Shown piece by piece: positions 28,211 to 38,643 of a stretch of 64,000 nucleotides of DNA (positions are counted from its first letter, which is position 1; each line of letters starts with the position of its first letter). The stretch is from Roseovarius sp. GTDB taxonomy: Bacteria > Pseudomonadota > Alphaproteobacteria > Rhodobacterales > Rhodobacteraceae. The position numbers and the translations under genes were made by a program. Location: positions 186,001 through 250,000 of the forward strand of contig NZ_JAUCYU010000002.1 of NCBI RefSeq assembly GCF_030373445.1, read 5' to 3'. The notes under the pieces are model-generated. The model had not been told where the DNA came from and made no database searches. It worked only from the letters and a program-made list of their open reading frames with translations.

Positions 28211-28698
28211 CTGGGTCCTCCCGGAAATCTCTGCTTCATTCCCATTCCGAAGCCTCTCACGTCGCACGTGCGCGTGCAAGTCTCGGACAGGTCATGCGTG
28301 CCAAAGGCGTGCCCTGAAGCCACGCCGGCATCGGCCCGGGGAAGACACATCCGGGGCGGTTTCCGCGCGTTGTCCGCACGAAAACTGCCCCGAAATACGC
28401 TCAGCCAAGGGCTGGATCATCCGGCCACCAGATTGCATCGTGCAGTCGCGCGTATCGCGAACCGCCCTGTCAATCCGGCGGTCCTGACTGCAATGATGCG
28501 GTATTCCCTTTGATCGAAGCCCGCGCGGGTACCCTCCAAACAAAATCACTCGTCATGGCCGAGGATCAATATGCCCCGGAAACCAAGCAGGAATAGGGCA
28601 GGGCAAAGGTCATAGCGTGATGTGTCTTCCCGAAATCTGCCACAAATTATCGCCATGCGTGTATGGTGGCAGGAAATTCGCGTAATGCTCAGCAAGGT
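28211..28698. other. intergenic region without a convincing gene
   Basis: A 488-base gap between two minus-strand genes. Short frames here lack ribosome sites, family sequence or normal composition. It probably holds the promoter of the small membrane protein; I see no clear repeat or hairpin. Confidence 0.5.
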
Positions 28699-29559
28699 TC
28701 AGCCGCGTCTCGCGAGATCCATGACCGTGCGGATCAGGCGCAGGTCGCGCCGTTGAGAGAGGCAGACCAGCGTCTCTTCCATGCGCAACCCGGCGCCTTC
28801 GATCGACACGGCTCTAACCCGGTCATCCGCCCCCAGTTCGGCCCGCGAGACGAACCCGACCCCGGCGCCAGAGGCCACAAGCTCCCGCACGGCCTCGCGC
28901 CCCTCGGCCACGATGCCGGGGGTCAGGCGAAGGCCTTGCCGGGCGGCCTCTTCCTCGATTTTCTGACGGGTCTTCGACCCTGTCTCTCGCATGACCAGCG
29001 GAAGCTGGATCAGGTAGGACAGGGGCAGGGCGCTCGCACCGCGTGGCAGGAGTTCGGGCGGGGCGAACGCGATGATCTCCGCCCCGCCCAGTGGAACAGT
29101 ATCGAATTCCGGGCCCGGGGCGATATCGCCCACGACACCGATCTCGGCCTTGTAGGCGCGCAGTTCGTCCAGGATCTCGCCCGTGTTGCCACCGCGCAGC
29201 GAGACCATGATCTGTGGATGCTTTGCACGCAGCTCTCGCAAGAGGCCGGTGACGTGGTGGGCTGCATCGGCGATCACGCGCAGCTCGCCCGCCACCGCCG
29301 CCCCGGATTGCGACAGATGCTCCGTGATCTGTGCCTCGGCCTCGAAATAGGGGCGGGTCAGGCGCAGCAGGGCCTCCCCCGCCTCGGTCAGGCGGACCTG
29401 GCGCCGGTCGCGATGGAACAGCAGCGTGTCATGTGCCTGTTCAAGCTTGCGCACCTGTTCGGAGATGGCGGGCTGGGTCAGGCTCAGGGCCTCGGCGGCG
29501 CGGGAAAAGCCGCCGAGCAGGGCCACGTGATGGAACGCCTTTATCTGGGCATACCGCAC
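28699..29559 (-). CDS. LysR-family regulator of the phosphonate operon
   Basis: A 286-residue LysR-type regulator. The N-terminal winged helix reads MRYAQIKAFHHVALLGGFSR with SLTQPAISEQVRKLEQ, followed by a ligand-binding domain (GELRVIADAAHHVTGLL, GVGFVSRAELG). It starts with GTG at 29559 and is divergent from phnW with a 98-base gap, the classic LysR arrangement, so phnWAY is its likely target. The inducer is probably 2-aminoethylphosphonate or a pathway intermediate (inference). Confidence 0.88.
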   Translation of the reverse strand: MRYAQIKAFHHVALLGGFSRAAEALSLTQPAISEQVRKLEQAHDTLLFHRDRRQVRLTEAGEALLRLTRPYFEAEAQITEHLSQSGAAVAGELRVIADAAHHVTGLLRELRAKHPQIMVSLRGGNTGEILDELRAYKAEIGVVGDIAPGPEFDTVPLGGAEIIAFAPPELLPRGASALPLSYLIQLPLVMRETGSKTRQKIEEEAARQGLRLTPGIVAEGREAVRELVASGAGVGFVSRAELGADDRVRAVSIEGAGLRMEETLVCLSQRRDLRLIRTVMDLARRG

Positions 29560-29577
29560 TATAAGTTCTGCCTATAG
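29559..29577. promoter_or_regulatory. putative LysR operator (T-N11-A palindrome)
   Basis: CTATA at 29559-29563 and TATAG at 29573-29577 form an inverted repeat with 9 bases between, fitting the T-N11-A LysR rule. It overlaps the regulator's start codon and lies 81 bases before phnW. Confidence 0.5.
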
Positions 29578-29657
29578 ACACATTTCTATTACCAATTTTA
29601 CATATGGGCGCAGAGACGGCAAGCCTGTGACAGGCATTCCCGACCGAGGCTGACGCC

Positions 29658-30836
29658 ATGACCCCCCGTATCGAACCACCCCTGATGGGAGAGCCCTACC
29701 TGCTGACGCCGGGGCCGCTGACGACCTCTGCCGCCGTGAAACAGGCAATGCTGCGCGACTGGGGCAGCTGGGATGGCGACTTTCGCGCCATGACCGCCGA
29801 GATGAGAAAGCGGCTGGTGGCGATGCTGGGCACAGGCGGCGACGCCTGTGATTGCGTGCCGATGCAGGGATCGGGCACGTTCGCGGTCGAGGCCATGCTG
29901 GGAAGCCTGGTGCCCCGCGATGGCAAGGCCCTGGTGCTGGCCAACGGCGCCTATGGCAAGCGGTCGGCCGAGGTGCTGCGCTATCTCGGCCGTGACGTCG
30001 AGGTTCTGGACAAGGGCGACTACCTGCCGCCGCGCGGGGCGGAGGTGGCCGGGATCCTGGCCCGCGATCCGGCGATCACCCATGTCGTCGCGGTGCATTG
30101 CGAAACCTCGAGCGGCATCCTGAACCCCGTTGAAGAGATCGCCGAGGCCGTCGCTTCGGCGGGCCGTCGGCTGCTGATCGACAGCATGTCGGCATTCGGC
30201 GCGATCGACCTTCCGCCCGAGACAGTGCCCTGCGACGCGCTGGTGTCCTCGGCCAACAAGTGCATCGAAGGCGTGCCGGGCTTCGGTTTCGTCCTGGCCC
30301 GGCGGGACGCGCTGGATGCGGCCAAAGGCAATGCCGCCTCCCTCAGCCTCGACCTTCACGCCCAATGGGCCCACATGGAGAAAACCGGCCAGTGGCGCTT
30401 CACCCCGCCCACCCACGCTGTCGCCGCCTTCCTCGAAGCTCTGCGCGCGCATGAGGCGGAGGGCGGCGTCGCGGGCCGCGGCGCACGCTACGCCCGCAAC
30501 CGCGACGTGATGGTGGCGGGCATGCGCGACCTGGGCTTCGAAACCCTGCTCGAGGCCCGGTGGCTCAGCCCGATCATCGTCACCTTCTTCTGTCCCGCCG
30601 ACCCGCGGTTCGTCTTCGACCGGTTCTACGACCTGATGAAACGGAAAGGTTTCATCATCTACCCCGGCAAGCTGACCGTCGTCGACAGTTTCCGCATCGG
30701 CTGTATCGGCCAGATGGACGAGCACGTCATGCGCCGGGTGGTCGTTGCCGCGAAAGAGGCGCTGACAGAGATGGGCGTGGCCTCTGCCGCGCCGCCCGCA
30801 GAAGCGTTACAAGAGCGTGCAAAGCTTGCCGCCTGA
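29658..30836 (+). CDS. phnW: 2-aminoethylphosphonate:pyruvate transaminase
   Basis: A 392-residue PLP enzyme converting 2-aminoethylphosphonate and pyruvate to phosphonoacetaldehyde and alanine. It shows [60 protein letters not shown] and the PLP-lysine site [15 protein letters not shown]. It is slightly longer than the usual 365-370 residues at the C-terminus. It is the first gene of phnW-phnA-phnY, which mineralises 2-AEP to acetate and phosphate. Confidence 0.93.
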   Translation: MTPRIEPPLMGEPYLLTPGPLTTSAAVKQAMLRDWGSWDGDFRAMTAEMRKRLVAMLGTGGDACDCVPMQGSGTFAVEAMLGSLVPRDGKALVLANGAYGKRSAEVLRYLGRDVEVLDKGDYLPPRGAEVAGILARDPAITHVVAVHCETSSGILNPVEEIAEAVASAGRRLLIDSMSAFGAIDLPPETVPCDALVSSANKCIEGVPGFGFVLARRDALDAAKGNAASLSLDLHAQWAHMEKTGQWRFTPPTHAVAAFLEALRAHEAEGGVAGRGARYARNRDVMVAGMRDLGFETLLEARWLSPIIVTFFCPADPRFVFDRFYDLMKRKGFIIYPGKLTVVDSFRIGCIGQMDEHVMRRVVVAAKEALTEMGVASAAPPAEALQERAKLAA

Positions 30837-30854
30837 CAGTAAGGATATTCCGAG

Positions 30855-32099
30855 ATGACCCTGCAAACCCCGATCACCGCCAACGACCGGGCCTATGCCA
30901 TGCCGAAGGTTCCGGCGGTGGCGATCTGCCTCGACGGTTGCGAGCCGGCCTATCTGGATGTCGCCATCGGCAAGGGCCTGATGCCGAACCTCAAGCGCAT
31001 CCGCGAAGAGGGGACCGAGCGGCGGGCGCATTCGGTCATCCCGTCCTTCACCAACCCCAACAACCTGTCCATCGCGACGGGCCGGCCGCCCTCGGTCCAC
31101 GGGATCTGCGGGAACTTCCTCTACGATCCGGAAACGGGCGAGGAGGTAATGATGAACGATGTCCGCTTCCTGCGGGCGCCGACGCTGTTCTCGCAGTTCT
31201 ACGAGCGCGGCGCACGGGTGGCCGTGGTGACCGCCAAGGACAAGCTGCGCGCGCTTCTGGGGGCCGGGCTGCGGTTCGACGAGGACCGGGCGATCGCCTT
31301 TTCGTCGGAGAAATCCGGTACCACCAGCATGGCGGAACATGGCATCGACAACGCCAGCGCCTGGCTGGGCCGCCCGGTGCCGGAGGTCTACTCGGCCGAC
31401 CTGAGCGAATTCGTATTTGCCGCCGGGGTAAAGCTCCTGAAGGAGTGGCGGCCGGACGTGATGTACCTGTCGACCACCGATTACATTCAGCACAAGTTCG
31501 CCCCGGAGGAGGACGGCGCGTTGCAGTTCAATGCCATGGTCGACCGATATCTTGGCGAGCTGGATACCCTCGGCGCCGCCGTCGTGCTGACCGCCGATCA
31601 CGGCATGAAGCCCAAGCACGATGCGCAGGGACAGCCCAACGTGGTCTACGTGCAAGACCTGATGGACGCGTGGCTGGGGCAGGGTGCGGCGCGGGTCATC
31701 CTGCCGATCACCGACCCGTACGTGGTGCATCACGGCGCGCTTGGCAGCTTTGCTACGGCCTACCTGCCCGATGGTGCAGACGTGGCCAGCATCATGGCTA
31801 AGCTTCAGTCCACCGACGGCATAATCGAGGTGGTCGACAGGGCCGAGGCCGTGCGCCGCTACGAACTGCCCGCCGACCGCATCGGCGATATCGTCATGGT
31901 GTCGGGGGAAAACATGACCATCGGCACCTCCGCCGACCGCCACGACCTGGCCGCGCTGAAGGAACCCCTGCGCAGCCACGGCGGCCTGACCGAGCAGGAG
32001 GTGCCGTTCATCGTCAACCGCCGGCTCGACCTGCCGGAGGCGCCCGAACTTCGCAATTTCGACGCCTTCTACTATGCGACCATGGCGGCGGCCCTATGA
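30855..32099 (+). CDS. phnA: phosphonoacetate hydrolase
   Basis: A 414-residue two-metal enzyme of the alkaline phosphatase superfamily that cleaves the C-P bond of phosphonoacetate to acetate and phosphate. Metal and nucleophile motifs: [12 protein letters not shown], the threonine nucleophile in [36 protein letters not shown] and [13 protein letters not shown]. It lies 18 bases after phnW and overlaps phnY (ATGA), so all three pathway steps are made together. Confidence 0.94.
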   Translation: MTLQTPITANDRAYAMPKVPAVAICLDGCEPAYLDVAIGKGLMPNLKRIREEGTERRAHSVIPSFTNPNNLSIATGRPPSVHGICGNFLYDPETGEEVMMNDVRFLRAPTLFSQFYERGARVAVVTAKDKLRALLGAGLRFDEDRAIAFSSEKSGTTSMAEHGIDNASAWLGRPVPEVYSADLSEFVFAAGVKLLKEWRPDVMYLSTTDYIQHKFAPEEDGALQFNAMVDRYLGELDTLGAAVVLTADHGMKPKHDAQGQPNVVYVQDLMDAWLGQGAARVILPITDPYVVHHGALGSFATAYLPDGADVASIMAKLQSTDGIIEVVDRAEAVRRYELPADRIGDIVMVSGENMTIGTSADRHDLAALKEPLRSHGGLTEQEVPFIVNRRLDLPEAPELRNFDAFYYATMAAAL

Positions 32100-33559
32100 A
32101 GGATCAGGTGATGACCAAGGCAGATATCCGGCACGAAGGCATGCGGATCGGTGGAGAGACCGTGTTCACCGATGACGTGGTCGAGGTGCGCTATCCCTAT
32201 ACCGACGAGGTCGTCGGCACCGTGCCCGCCGGCACCGCCGAACATGCCCGCCGCGCTTTCGAAATCGCCGCCGCCTACAAGCCGAAGCTCACCCGTTACG
32301 AACGCAGCCAGATCCTGCAAAGGGCAGGGGAGCTGATCGGCGAGCGGCGGGAGTACCTCGCCAAGTGGCTGGTGCTGGAACTGGGCATCTGTCACCAGCA
32401 CGCCATCTACGAGACCAAGCGTGCGCAGGATGTCTACCAGTTCGCCGCCGCCGAGGCACTGAAAGATGACGGAGAGATCTTCTCCTGCGACCTGACCCAT
32501 AACGGCAAGGCGCGGAAGATCTTCACCATGCGCGAGCCGGTCCGGGCGATTTCGGCCATCACGCCCTTCAACCACCCGCTCAACATGGTCAGCCACAAGA
32601 TCGCGCCGTCGATCGCCACCAACAACTGCATGGTCTGCAAACCGACCGAGCTGACGCCGCTGACCGCGCTGACGCTGGCGGATATCCTCTACGATGCCGG
32701 CCTGCCGCCCGAGATGTTCCAGGTGGTCACGGGCTGGCCTGCCGATATCGGCGACGAGATGATCACCAACGACAATATCGACATCATCACCTTCACCGGC
32801 GGCGTGCCGGTGGGCAAGATGATCGCGGCGAAAGCAGGCTACAGGCGGACGGCGCTGGAGCTCGGCGGGAACGATCCGCTGATCGTGTGCAACGATCTCT
32901 CAGACGCCGATCTCGAGAAAGCCGCCACCATCGCGGTCGCCGGGGCGACGGGCAATTCCGGCCAGCGCTGCACCGCGATCAAGCGTATCCTCGTGCAGGA
33001 CAGCGTGGCCGACGCCTTCGTGCCGCTGGTGCTGGAAAAGGCCAGGGCCATCCGCTTCGGCAACCCGCAAGACCCCGAAACGCAGCTCGGCTGCGTGATC
33101 CACGCCCAGGCCGCCGAACTGTTCGAGTCGCGGGTCCACGCGGCGGAAAAGGCCGGTGCCGAAATCCTCTATCACCCGGGCCGCGATGGGGCGCTTCTGC
33201 CGCCCATCGTGGTCGACCGCGTGCCCCATGACAGCGAACTGGTGATGGAAGAAACCTTCGGACCGATCATCCCCATCGTCCGCGTGCCGGATGACGATGC
33301 CGAGGTGATGCGGATATCCAACGCCACGCCCTTCGGCCTGTCGTCGGGTGTCTGCACCAACGACCTCAACCGGGCCATCGCCTATATCAACGGGCTGGAT
33401 GTCGGCACCTGCAATATCTGGGAACAGCCCGGCTACCGGATCGAGATGTCGCCCTTCGGCGGGATCAAGGACTCCGGCAACGGCATCAAGGAAGGCGTGA
33501 TCGAGGCGATGAAATTCTTCACCAACGTGAAGACCTATTCCTTGCCCTGGCCGGGGTAA
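32096..33559 (+). CDS. phnY: phosphonoacetaldehyde dehydrogenase
   Basis: A 487-residue aldehyde dehydrogenase oxidising phosphonoacetaldehyde to phosphonoacetate with NAD(P). It has the cofactor region [29 protein letters not shown], the general base in LELGGNDPL, the catalytic cysteine in [12 protein letters not shown] and [13 protein letters not shown] at 32096 overlaps the phnA stop; ATG at 32111, with AAGGA upstream, is an equally good start and would remove five residues. It bridges PhnW and PhnA in the pathway. Confidence 0.92.
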   Translation: MKDQVMTKADIRHEGMRIGGETVFTDDVVEVRYPYTDEVVGTVPAGTAEHARRAFEIAAAYKPKLTRYERSQILQRAGELIGERREYLAKWLVLELGICHQHAIYETKRAQDVYQFAAAEALKDDGEIFSCDLTHNGKARKIFTMREPVRAISAITPFNHPLNMVSHKIAPSIATNNCMVCKPTELTPLTALTLADILYDAGLPPEMFQVVTGWPADIGDEMITNDNIDIITFTGGVPVGKMIAAKAGYRRTALELGGNDPLIVCNDLSDADLEKAATIAVAGATGNSGQRCTAIKRILVQDSVADAFVPLVLEKARAIRFGNPQDPETQLGCVIHAQAAELFESRVHAAEKAGAEILYHPGRDGALLPPIVVDRVPHDSELVMEETFGPIIPIVRVPDDDAEVMRISNATPFGLSSGVCTNDLNRAIAYINGLDVGTCNIWEQPGYRIEMSPFGGIKDSGNGIKEGVIEAMKFFTNVKTYSLPWPG

Positions 33560-33832
33560 CGCTGCTTCCGTCGCCTCGACAGGTGCCGACAAGCAGGACG
33601 CCAGCCTTTCGAGCTTTATCGGCTCTTTCGGCCATCAGTCCAGTTCACCTTCGTCTGCCTATATTTTGTACCGCAGGTCGGAAAAACTTGCGCAGAATCG
33701 GCTCATCTGGACTTATCTATTCTGTGAACTGTCACTTCGCGTTATGCGGAATGGCGGCGACACTCCGCACCATAAAAGCGTTACAATAAGAACCGAGGTT
33801 CATCGGGTCAAAGTCCTGAAGGGAGAAGACAC

Positions 33833-34966
33833 ATGACAACCAAATCCAACCTCACGCGCCGGTCCGTCTTGCGCGGAGCCACTACCCTGGGCGCCGCGGC
33901 GCTGGCCGCACCGCTCTACTCGAAAAGCGCGCTGGCCTCGTCGGGCGAGATCAACATCCTGATGTGGTCGGACTACCTGCCCGAGAAGTTCATCTCCGAT
34001 TTCGAGGGCGAAACGGGCATCAAGGTGAATTACACCGGCATCGGCTCGAACGAGGAAATCATCAACAAGATGAAGGCCACCAAGGGCCAGGGCTTCGACA
34101 TCGTCAGCCCCACCAACAACCGTTCGCTTCAGTGGGAGCCGCTGGAACTGTTGCAGCCCTTCGACATGAGCAAGGTCAAAATCGACGCGGTGAACCCGGC
34201 GATGGCCAAGATCGGCACCGATGCATGGAACTTCGGCGGCGAAGGCGTGCACTGGCTCCCGCATATCTGGGGCACCGAGGGCATCGCGTACCGCACCGAC
34301 CTGTGGCTGCCGAGCGGCGACGCGCCGAGCTACGGCGACGTCTGGTCGGAAGAGAACGCGGGCAAGACCATGGGCCGGGCGCACTCGATGATGCTGGGCG
34401 CGGGCCTTTACATGGAAGCCTCGGGCCAGATGGAGCCGGGTTCGGTTTGGTCGGCCTATAACGACGAGGAAACCATGCGGAAGGTCTGGACCCAGATCGC
34501 CGACTGGACCATCGAGCGCAAGAACCGCATCAAGCTGATCTGGAACGATGCCGACACCCAGAAGAACGGCCTGCTCAACGAGGGCGTCGTGGTCGGCCAG
34601 ACCTGGGACGGCCCGCCGCTGGCGCTGAAATCCGCGGGCGAGCCGGTGCATTACCAGGCGCCGGTCGAGGGCGCGATGGCCTGGGTCGACGGCATGTCGG
34701 TGCCGATCGGCGCCCAGAACATGGAGCAGATCTACGCCTTCATCGACTTCGCCTACCAGCAGGAGCCTGCGGGCGTCGCCATCGACAGCCACGGCTACAA
34801 CTCGCCGGTGCTGGGCGCCGACCAGTATTCGGGTGATACCTACAAGAAGAACTTCGCCGAGGCCTATCCGGGCGAAAGCCTGGCCAACCTGAACCCCTGG
34901 CCGGCCGAAGCCCCCTGGTACGCCGAGGTGCGCACCGAGTTCGTCAACAAGTTCAAGAGCGCGTAA
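33833..34966 (+). CDS. PotD/PotF-like ABC importer binding protein, Tat-type signal
   Basis: A 377-residue periplasmic binding protein of the spermidine/putrescine cluster (SBP_bac_8-like). The N-terminus has a twin-arginine signal, NLTRRSVLRGATTLGAAALA, then NILMWSDYLPEKFISDFE, typical of the family. The next three genes encode its ATPase and two permeases. It directly follows phnWAY, so 2-aminoethylphosphonate is a reasonable substrate, though polyamine or choline-like substrates are not excluded. A GC-rich hairpin after the stop probably keeps its level above that of the membrane subunits. Confidence 0.85.
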   Translation: MTTKSNLTRRSVLRGATTLGAAALAAPLYSKSALASSGEINILMWSDYLPEKFISDFEGETGIKVNYTGIGSNEEIINKMKATKGQGFDIVSPTNNRSLQWEPLELLQPFDMSKVKIDAVNPAMAKIGTDAWNFGGEGVHWLPHIWGTEGIAYRTDLWLPSGDAPSYGDVWSEENAGKTMGRAHSMMLGAGLYMEASGQMEPGSVWSAYNDEETMRKVWTQIADWTIERKNRIKLIWNDADTQKNGLLNEGVVVGQTWDGPPLALKSAGEPVHYQAPVEGAMAWVDGMSVPIGAQNMEQIYAFIDFAYQQEPAGVAIDSHGYNSPVLGADQYSGDTYKKNFAEAYPGESLANLNPWPAEAPWYAEVRTEFVNKFKSA

Positions 34967-34981
34967 CCCGCGCCCTGCCGA

Positions 34982-35007
34982 CCCCGGCCCCCGTCACGGG
35001 GCCGGGG
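34982..35007 (+). terminator. intercistronic hairpin after binding-protein gene
   Basis: Perfect 10-bp stem CCCCGGCCCC (34982-34991) with GGGGCCGGGG (34998-35007), loop CGTCAC, followed by CCTTT. It is likely a partial terminator or mRNA-stabilising hairpin. Confidence 0.65.
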
Positions 35008-35080
35008 CCTTTAGCATGACAGAACCAGTGCGCGGCGCCCGGGGATGGGCGGAACGCGCGCGGCAAAAAGGGGACAGCAG

Positions 35081-36193
35081 ATGAGCGCGGGGGTCGGTGT
35101 CGATCTGGAGAACCTGTGGATCAGGTTCGGCGATTTCGTCGCGGTACGCGACGCGAACGTAGCCATAGACGGTGGCAATTTCTTCTCGTTTCTCGGCCCG
35201 TCGGGCTGTGGCAAGACGACGATCCTGCGGGCGGTTTCGGGCTTCCTCGAGCCGTCGGACGGCCGGGTCCTGATCGGCGGCAAGGACATGAAGGGGATCG
35301 GGCCGAACAAGCGGCCGACCGCGCTGATCTTCCAGAACCTGGCGCTTTTCCCGCTGATGAAGGTCTGGGAGAACATCACATTCTCGCTCGAGATCAAGGG
35401 CGCCAGCACGGCAGAGCGGCGCAAGCGGGCCGACGAACTGCTCGAGATGATCGCGCTCAAGGGGCAGGGCGACAAGCTGCCTTCCGAACTGTCGGGCGGC
35501 CAACGGCAGCGGGTCGCCATCGCCCGCGCCCTCTGCGCAGAGCCCGATGTGCTTCTTCTGGACGAACCGCTGTCGGCGCTCGACCTGAAGCTGCGCCAGC
35601 ACATGCGCACCGAACTGCGCGAGATCCAGCAGCGGGTGGGCATCACCTTCATTTACATCACCCACGACCAGGGCGAGGCGCTGACCATGTCCGACAAGAT
35701 CGCGGTGATGAAAGCCGGCGTGATCGACCAGATCGACACGGGCCGCGCCATCTACAATGATCCGGCCACGGCTTTTGCCGCCTCCTTCGTGGGCGAGAAC
35801 AACGTCTTCCGCGGCACGATCAAGGAGGTGAAGGGCGACGAGGCGGTGATCGCGACGAACCGCTCGGGCGATCTGCTGGCCACGATTTCCACCGCCAACC
35901 GCGGCAAGATGAAAGCGGGCGACAAGGCGATGATGTTCATCCGCCCCGAGGCCTTCGCCATTGCCCAGACCGGTGCCAAGGGCGACCATTTCGTGACCGC
36001 CAAGGTCACGAACGAGGAATTCGAGGGCAACGCCTACAACATCTTCATGGAGGGCGAGGGCGGCAAGGAGCTGAAGGTCTCGCTGCCGAATGTGGGCCAG
36101 TCCTTCCAGAGCCACGTGGGCGCGCCGATGACGCTGGAATACGACGTGCGGAACGCGGTTATCGTGCCCCACGGCGAACTGGCGACGGAATAG
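35081..36193 (+). CDS. PotA/PotG-like ABC importer ATPase
   Basis: A 370-residue ATPase of the polyamine/iron-type importer family. Walker A GPSGCGKTTILR, Q-loop FQNLALFP, signature LSGGQRQRVAIARAL, Walker B VLLLDEPLSALD, H-loop ITHDQ, and a C-terminal TOBE domain (about residues 250-365). Start ATG 35081 follows AAGGGGA; an earlier ATG at 35045 has no ribosome site. It energises the permeases at 36206 and 37123. Confidence 0.9.
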   Translation: MSAGVGVDLENLWIRFGDFVAVRDANVAIDGGNFFSFLGPSGCGKTTILRAVSGFLEPSDGRVLIGGKDMKGIGPNKRPTALIFQNLALFPLMKVWENITFSLEIKGASTAERRKRADELLEMIALKGQGDKLPSELSGGQRQRVAIARALCAEPDVLLLDEPLSALDLKLRQHMRTELREIQQRVGITFIYITHDQGEALTMSDKIAVMKAGVIDQIDTGRAIYNDPATAFAASFVGENNVFRGTIKEVKGDEAVIATNRSGDLLATISTANRGKMKAGDKAMMFIRPEAFAIAQTGAKGDHFVTAKVTNEEFEGNAYNIFMEGEGGKELKVSLPNVGQSFQSHVGAPMTLEYDVRNAVIVPHGELATE

Positions 36194-36205
36194 GGGGTCG
36201 TTGGC

Positions 36206-37126
36206 ATGCCCCGTTTCCTGAAGGAATTCCTCGACCGCAACGGCCTGGGCGTCGGCCTCGTCATGCTTGGGCTGGTGCTGTTCTGGACGATCGGCCTGAT
36301 CATCCTGCCACAGCTTTCCATGCTCGACTTCTCGTTCCGGCACAACCTGCCGCCGCCAGCATATGGCGGGCCGAGCGATACCTATACGCTGGAAAACTAC
36401 CAGTACCTGATCTTCGGCCCGGAAGGCGGCAGCCAGAGTTTCAACCGGGTCGACCTGCGGGTTTTCTATCGCACGATCATCGCCGCGATCTTCGTGACGA
36501 TCTTCAACCTGATCCTCTGTTATCCGATCGCCTATTACCTCGGGCAGTCGAAGGGCAACCATATCCGCATCTTCGCGCTGATGCTGATCATCCCCTACTG
36601 GATCAACGAGATCCTGCGCGCCTTCGCGCTGCGCATCATTTTCGGGGAAAGCGGGGTCATCAACTCGGTGCTGATGGGGCTGGGCATATTCGACGCGCCC
36701 TTCGACTTCATCCGCAACGACATCGCGCTCTATGCAGGGTTGGGCTATGCCTACATCCTGCTGATGATCTTCCCGATCTACAACGTGATCGAAAGCCTCG
36801 ACCGCAACCAGATCGAGGCGGCCCGCGACATGGGGGCAAGCTGGACCAAGATCCACCGGCGGGTTGTCATTCCCTACGCCAAGCCCGGCATCAGTTCTGG
36901 CTGCACGATGGTCTTCATGCTGAGCGCCGGCGCGCTGGCCGCGCCGCAGATCCTTGGCGGGCCGTCGAGCCTGTGGTTCACGCAGCTGATCTACCAGCAG
37001 TTCAACGACAACAATGACTGGCCGCAGGGTGCGGCCTACGCCATCGTGTTGCTGGTGACCTGTATCCTCCTCGTTCTGGCGATCATGCGCCTGTTCAAGG
37101 TGAACATGGGGGATATCGGCAAATGA
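36206..37126 (+). CDS. PotB/PotH-like ABC importer permease
   Basis: A 306-residue inner-membrane permease (BPD_transp_1). About six helices; the coupling motif is EAARDMGASWTKIHRRVVIPYAKPG. A periplasmic segment after helix 1 is long (SFRHNLPPPAYGGPSDTYTLENYQ), as in PotB/PotH. It overlaps the second permease by 4 bases (ATGA). Confidence 0.9.
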   Translation: MPRFLKEFLDRNGLGVGLVMLGLVLFWTIGLIILPQLSMLDFSFRHNLPPPAYGGPSDTYTLENYQYLIFGPEGGSQSFNRVDLRVFYRTIIAAIFVTIFNLILCYPIAYYLGQSKGNHIRIFALMLIIPYWINEILRAFALRIIFGESGVINSVLMGLGIFDAPFDFIRNDIALYAGLGYAYILLMIFPIYNVIESLDRNQIEAARDMGASWTKIHRRVVIPYAKPGISSGCTMVFMLSAGALAAPQILGGPSSLWFTQLIYQQFNDNNDWPQGAAYAIVLLVTCILLVLAIMRLFKVNMGDIGK

Positions 37127-38508
37127 ACCTGTCCGCCCTCCGTGTGAGCGTCTGGATCTACCTGGCGATCTTCTTTGCCTACCTGCTGGGGCCGCTGGTG
37201 ATCATGTCGGTCACGGCGTTCAACTCCTCGGTGTTCCCGAGGGCCACGCCGTGGGAATGCCTGACCTTCGACTGGTTCGGCGAGCTGTTCCGCGACGAGC
37301 GTATCCTGAACGGCATCAAGAACTCCTTCATCATCGGCGCGGGCACGGTTGTCCTGTCGGTGGCGATGGGGCTGGCGGGGGCGCTGATGCTCACGCAGAT
37401 CTGGCCGAAGCTGCGCGCGACCTACTACACGGTCGTCATCGCGCCGATCCTCATTCCCGGCGTGGTCCTCGGCATCTCCACGCTGGTCTTCTGGGACCGG
37501 ATCAACCGGTTCCTCGGCCTCGGGCCCGACAGCTTCCTGTCGAACGGCATCTTCCTGACCGTCATCGGCCAGTCCACCTTCATCGCCAGCTATTGCATGC
37601 TGGTGCTGGTGGCCCGCCTGCAGCGCTACGATATCGGCCAGACCGAAGCCGCGCTCGACCTTGGCGCGACCCATGCGCAGGCCTTCCGCAAGGTGCTGCT
37701 TCCCTTCATGCGGCCGGCCATCGCTTCGGCTGCCGTGCTGGCCTTTCTGGCCAGTTTCGAGAACTACAACACCACCACCTTCACCTTCGGCCAGTACCCG
37801 ACCCTGACGATCGAACTGGCACAGAAGGTGCGCTACGGCATCAACCCGTCGATATCCGCGCTGGCCTTCATCATCGTCGCGCTGACGGTGTTCTTCGCCC
37901 TTCTGAACGAGTCAATCATCCGGCGGCGCCAACTGGCCTTTGCCGCGCGTCAGAACCGCTCGGTCGGCGAGGTGACGGGCGGCGGCCCGAGGCTGCCCCG
38001 GTTCCTGTCGGGCAACCCGGCAGCCATTGTCCTCGTCATCTTCTGCATCGGCGCAATCACCGTGGTGGGCACGGCCACCGCCTACAGCCCCGACGCCTGT
38101 ATTGCCCGCGTGACCGAGGAAAAGCGCCTCGAGGCAGAGCAGCGTATCCAGGAACTGCGTGAACAACGCGAGGAGGAGCGGCGCCAGCGGGAAGAGGAAC
38201 GCCAGCGCAATTTCGAAGGCGTGTTCGATCCCGACGAGTTGACACCGGGCACCGAGGCCCCTGCCGAAGCGGCTCCGGAGGACAGCGACAGCTCCGGTTT
38301 CGGGAACGTGTTCAACCCGGGCAACCTGCAAAGCGAAGAGGAAGGCGAAGCCCCTGATGATGGCGGCGACGACTCCGGCTTTGGCAATGCCTTCGATCCG
38401 GGCAACCTCCAGAGCGACGAGGAGGAGGAGGGCACCGCGCCCGCCGAAGAGGATGACAGTTCCGGCTTCGGGAACGTCTTCGATCCGGGCAACCTTCAAA
38501 GCGAATAG
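37123..38508 (+). CDS. PotC/PotI-like ABC permease with repeat-bearing C-terminal extension
   Basis: A 461-residue protein. Residues 1-270 are a normal PotC/PotI permease, with coupling motif EAALDLGATHAQAFRKVLLP at 175-194. A further 190 residues follow, absent from the usual 260-300-residue family: a linker, an extra membrane helix (about 299-318, PAAIVLVIFCIGAITVVGTA), a charged probable coiled coil (328-363, Glu/Arg/Gln-rich), then three 15-residue repeats of SGFGNVFDPGNLQSE type at 391-405, 418-432 and 447-461, separated by acidic spacers. The extra helix would place the tail in the periplasm. The frame is uninterrupted and ends exactly on the third repeat. Confidence 0.9.
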   Translation: MNLSALRVSVWIYLAIFFAYLLGPLVIMSVTAFNSSVFPRATPWECLTFDWFGELFRDERILNGIKNSFIIGAGTVVLSVAMGLAGALMLTQIWPKLRATYYTVVIAPILIPGVVLGISTLVFWDRINRFLGLGPDSFLSNGIFLTVIGQSTFIASYCMLVLVARLQRYDIGQTEAALDLGATHAQAFRKVLLPFMRPAIASAAVLAFLASFENYNTTTFTFGQYPTLTIELAQKVRYGINPSISALAFIIVALTVFFALLNESIIRRRQLAFAARQNRSVGEVTGGGPRLPRFLSGNPAAIVLVIFCIGAITVVGTATAYSPDACIARVTEEKRLEAEQRIQELREQREEERRQREEERQRNFEGVFDPDELTPGTEAPAEAAPEDSDSSGFGNVFNPGNLQSEEEGEAPDDGGDDSGFGNAFDPGNLQSDEEEEGTAPAEEDDSSGFGNVFDPGNLQSE

Positions 38509-38588
38509 GGCCCGGGGTCTCCGGCCCGACTGTCTCGATCGGTCGGGCCGCGACGCACCCCTCGCCAAGGCAGGCACGAGCAACAAGA

Positions 38589-38614
38589 AAGGGGCGCCCC
38601 GAAAGGCGCCCCTT
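38589..38614. terminator. hairpin terminator after the ABC operon
   Basis: A 10-bp stem AAGGGGCGCC (38589-38598) with GGCGCCCCTT (38605-38614), followed on the plus strand by CTTTC. It lies between the convergent ABC operon and the RTX/Hint gene and may serve both. Confidence 0.75.
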
Positions 38615-38643
38615 CTTTCACTCGAACCATTGCGCTTGCGCGC

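Noticed and set aside
28292-28549. 85-residue minus-strand frame in the gap before the LysR gene
   Set aside because: No ribosome site, no recognisable segment, and composition unlike the neighbouring proteins.
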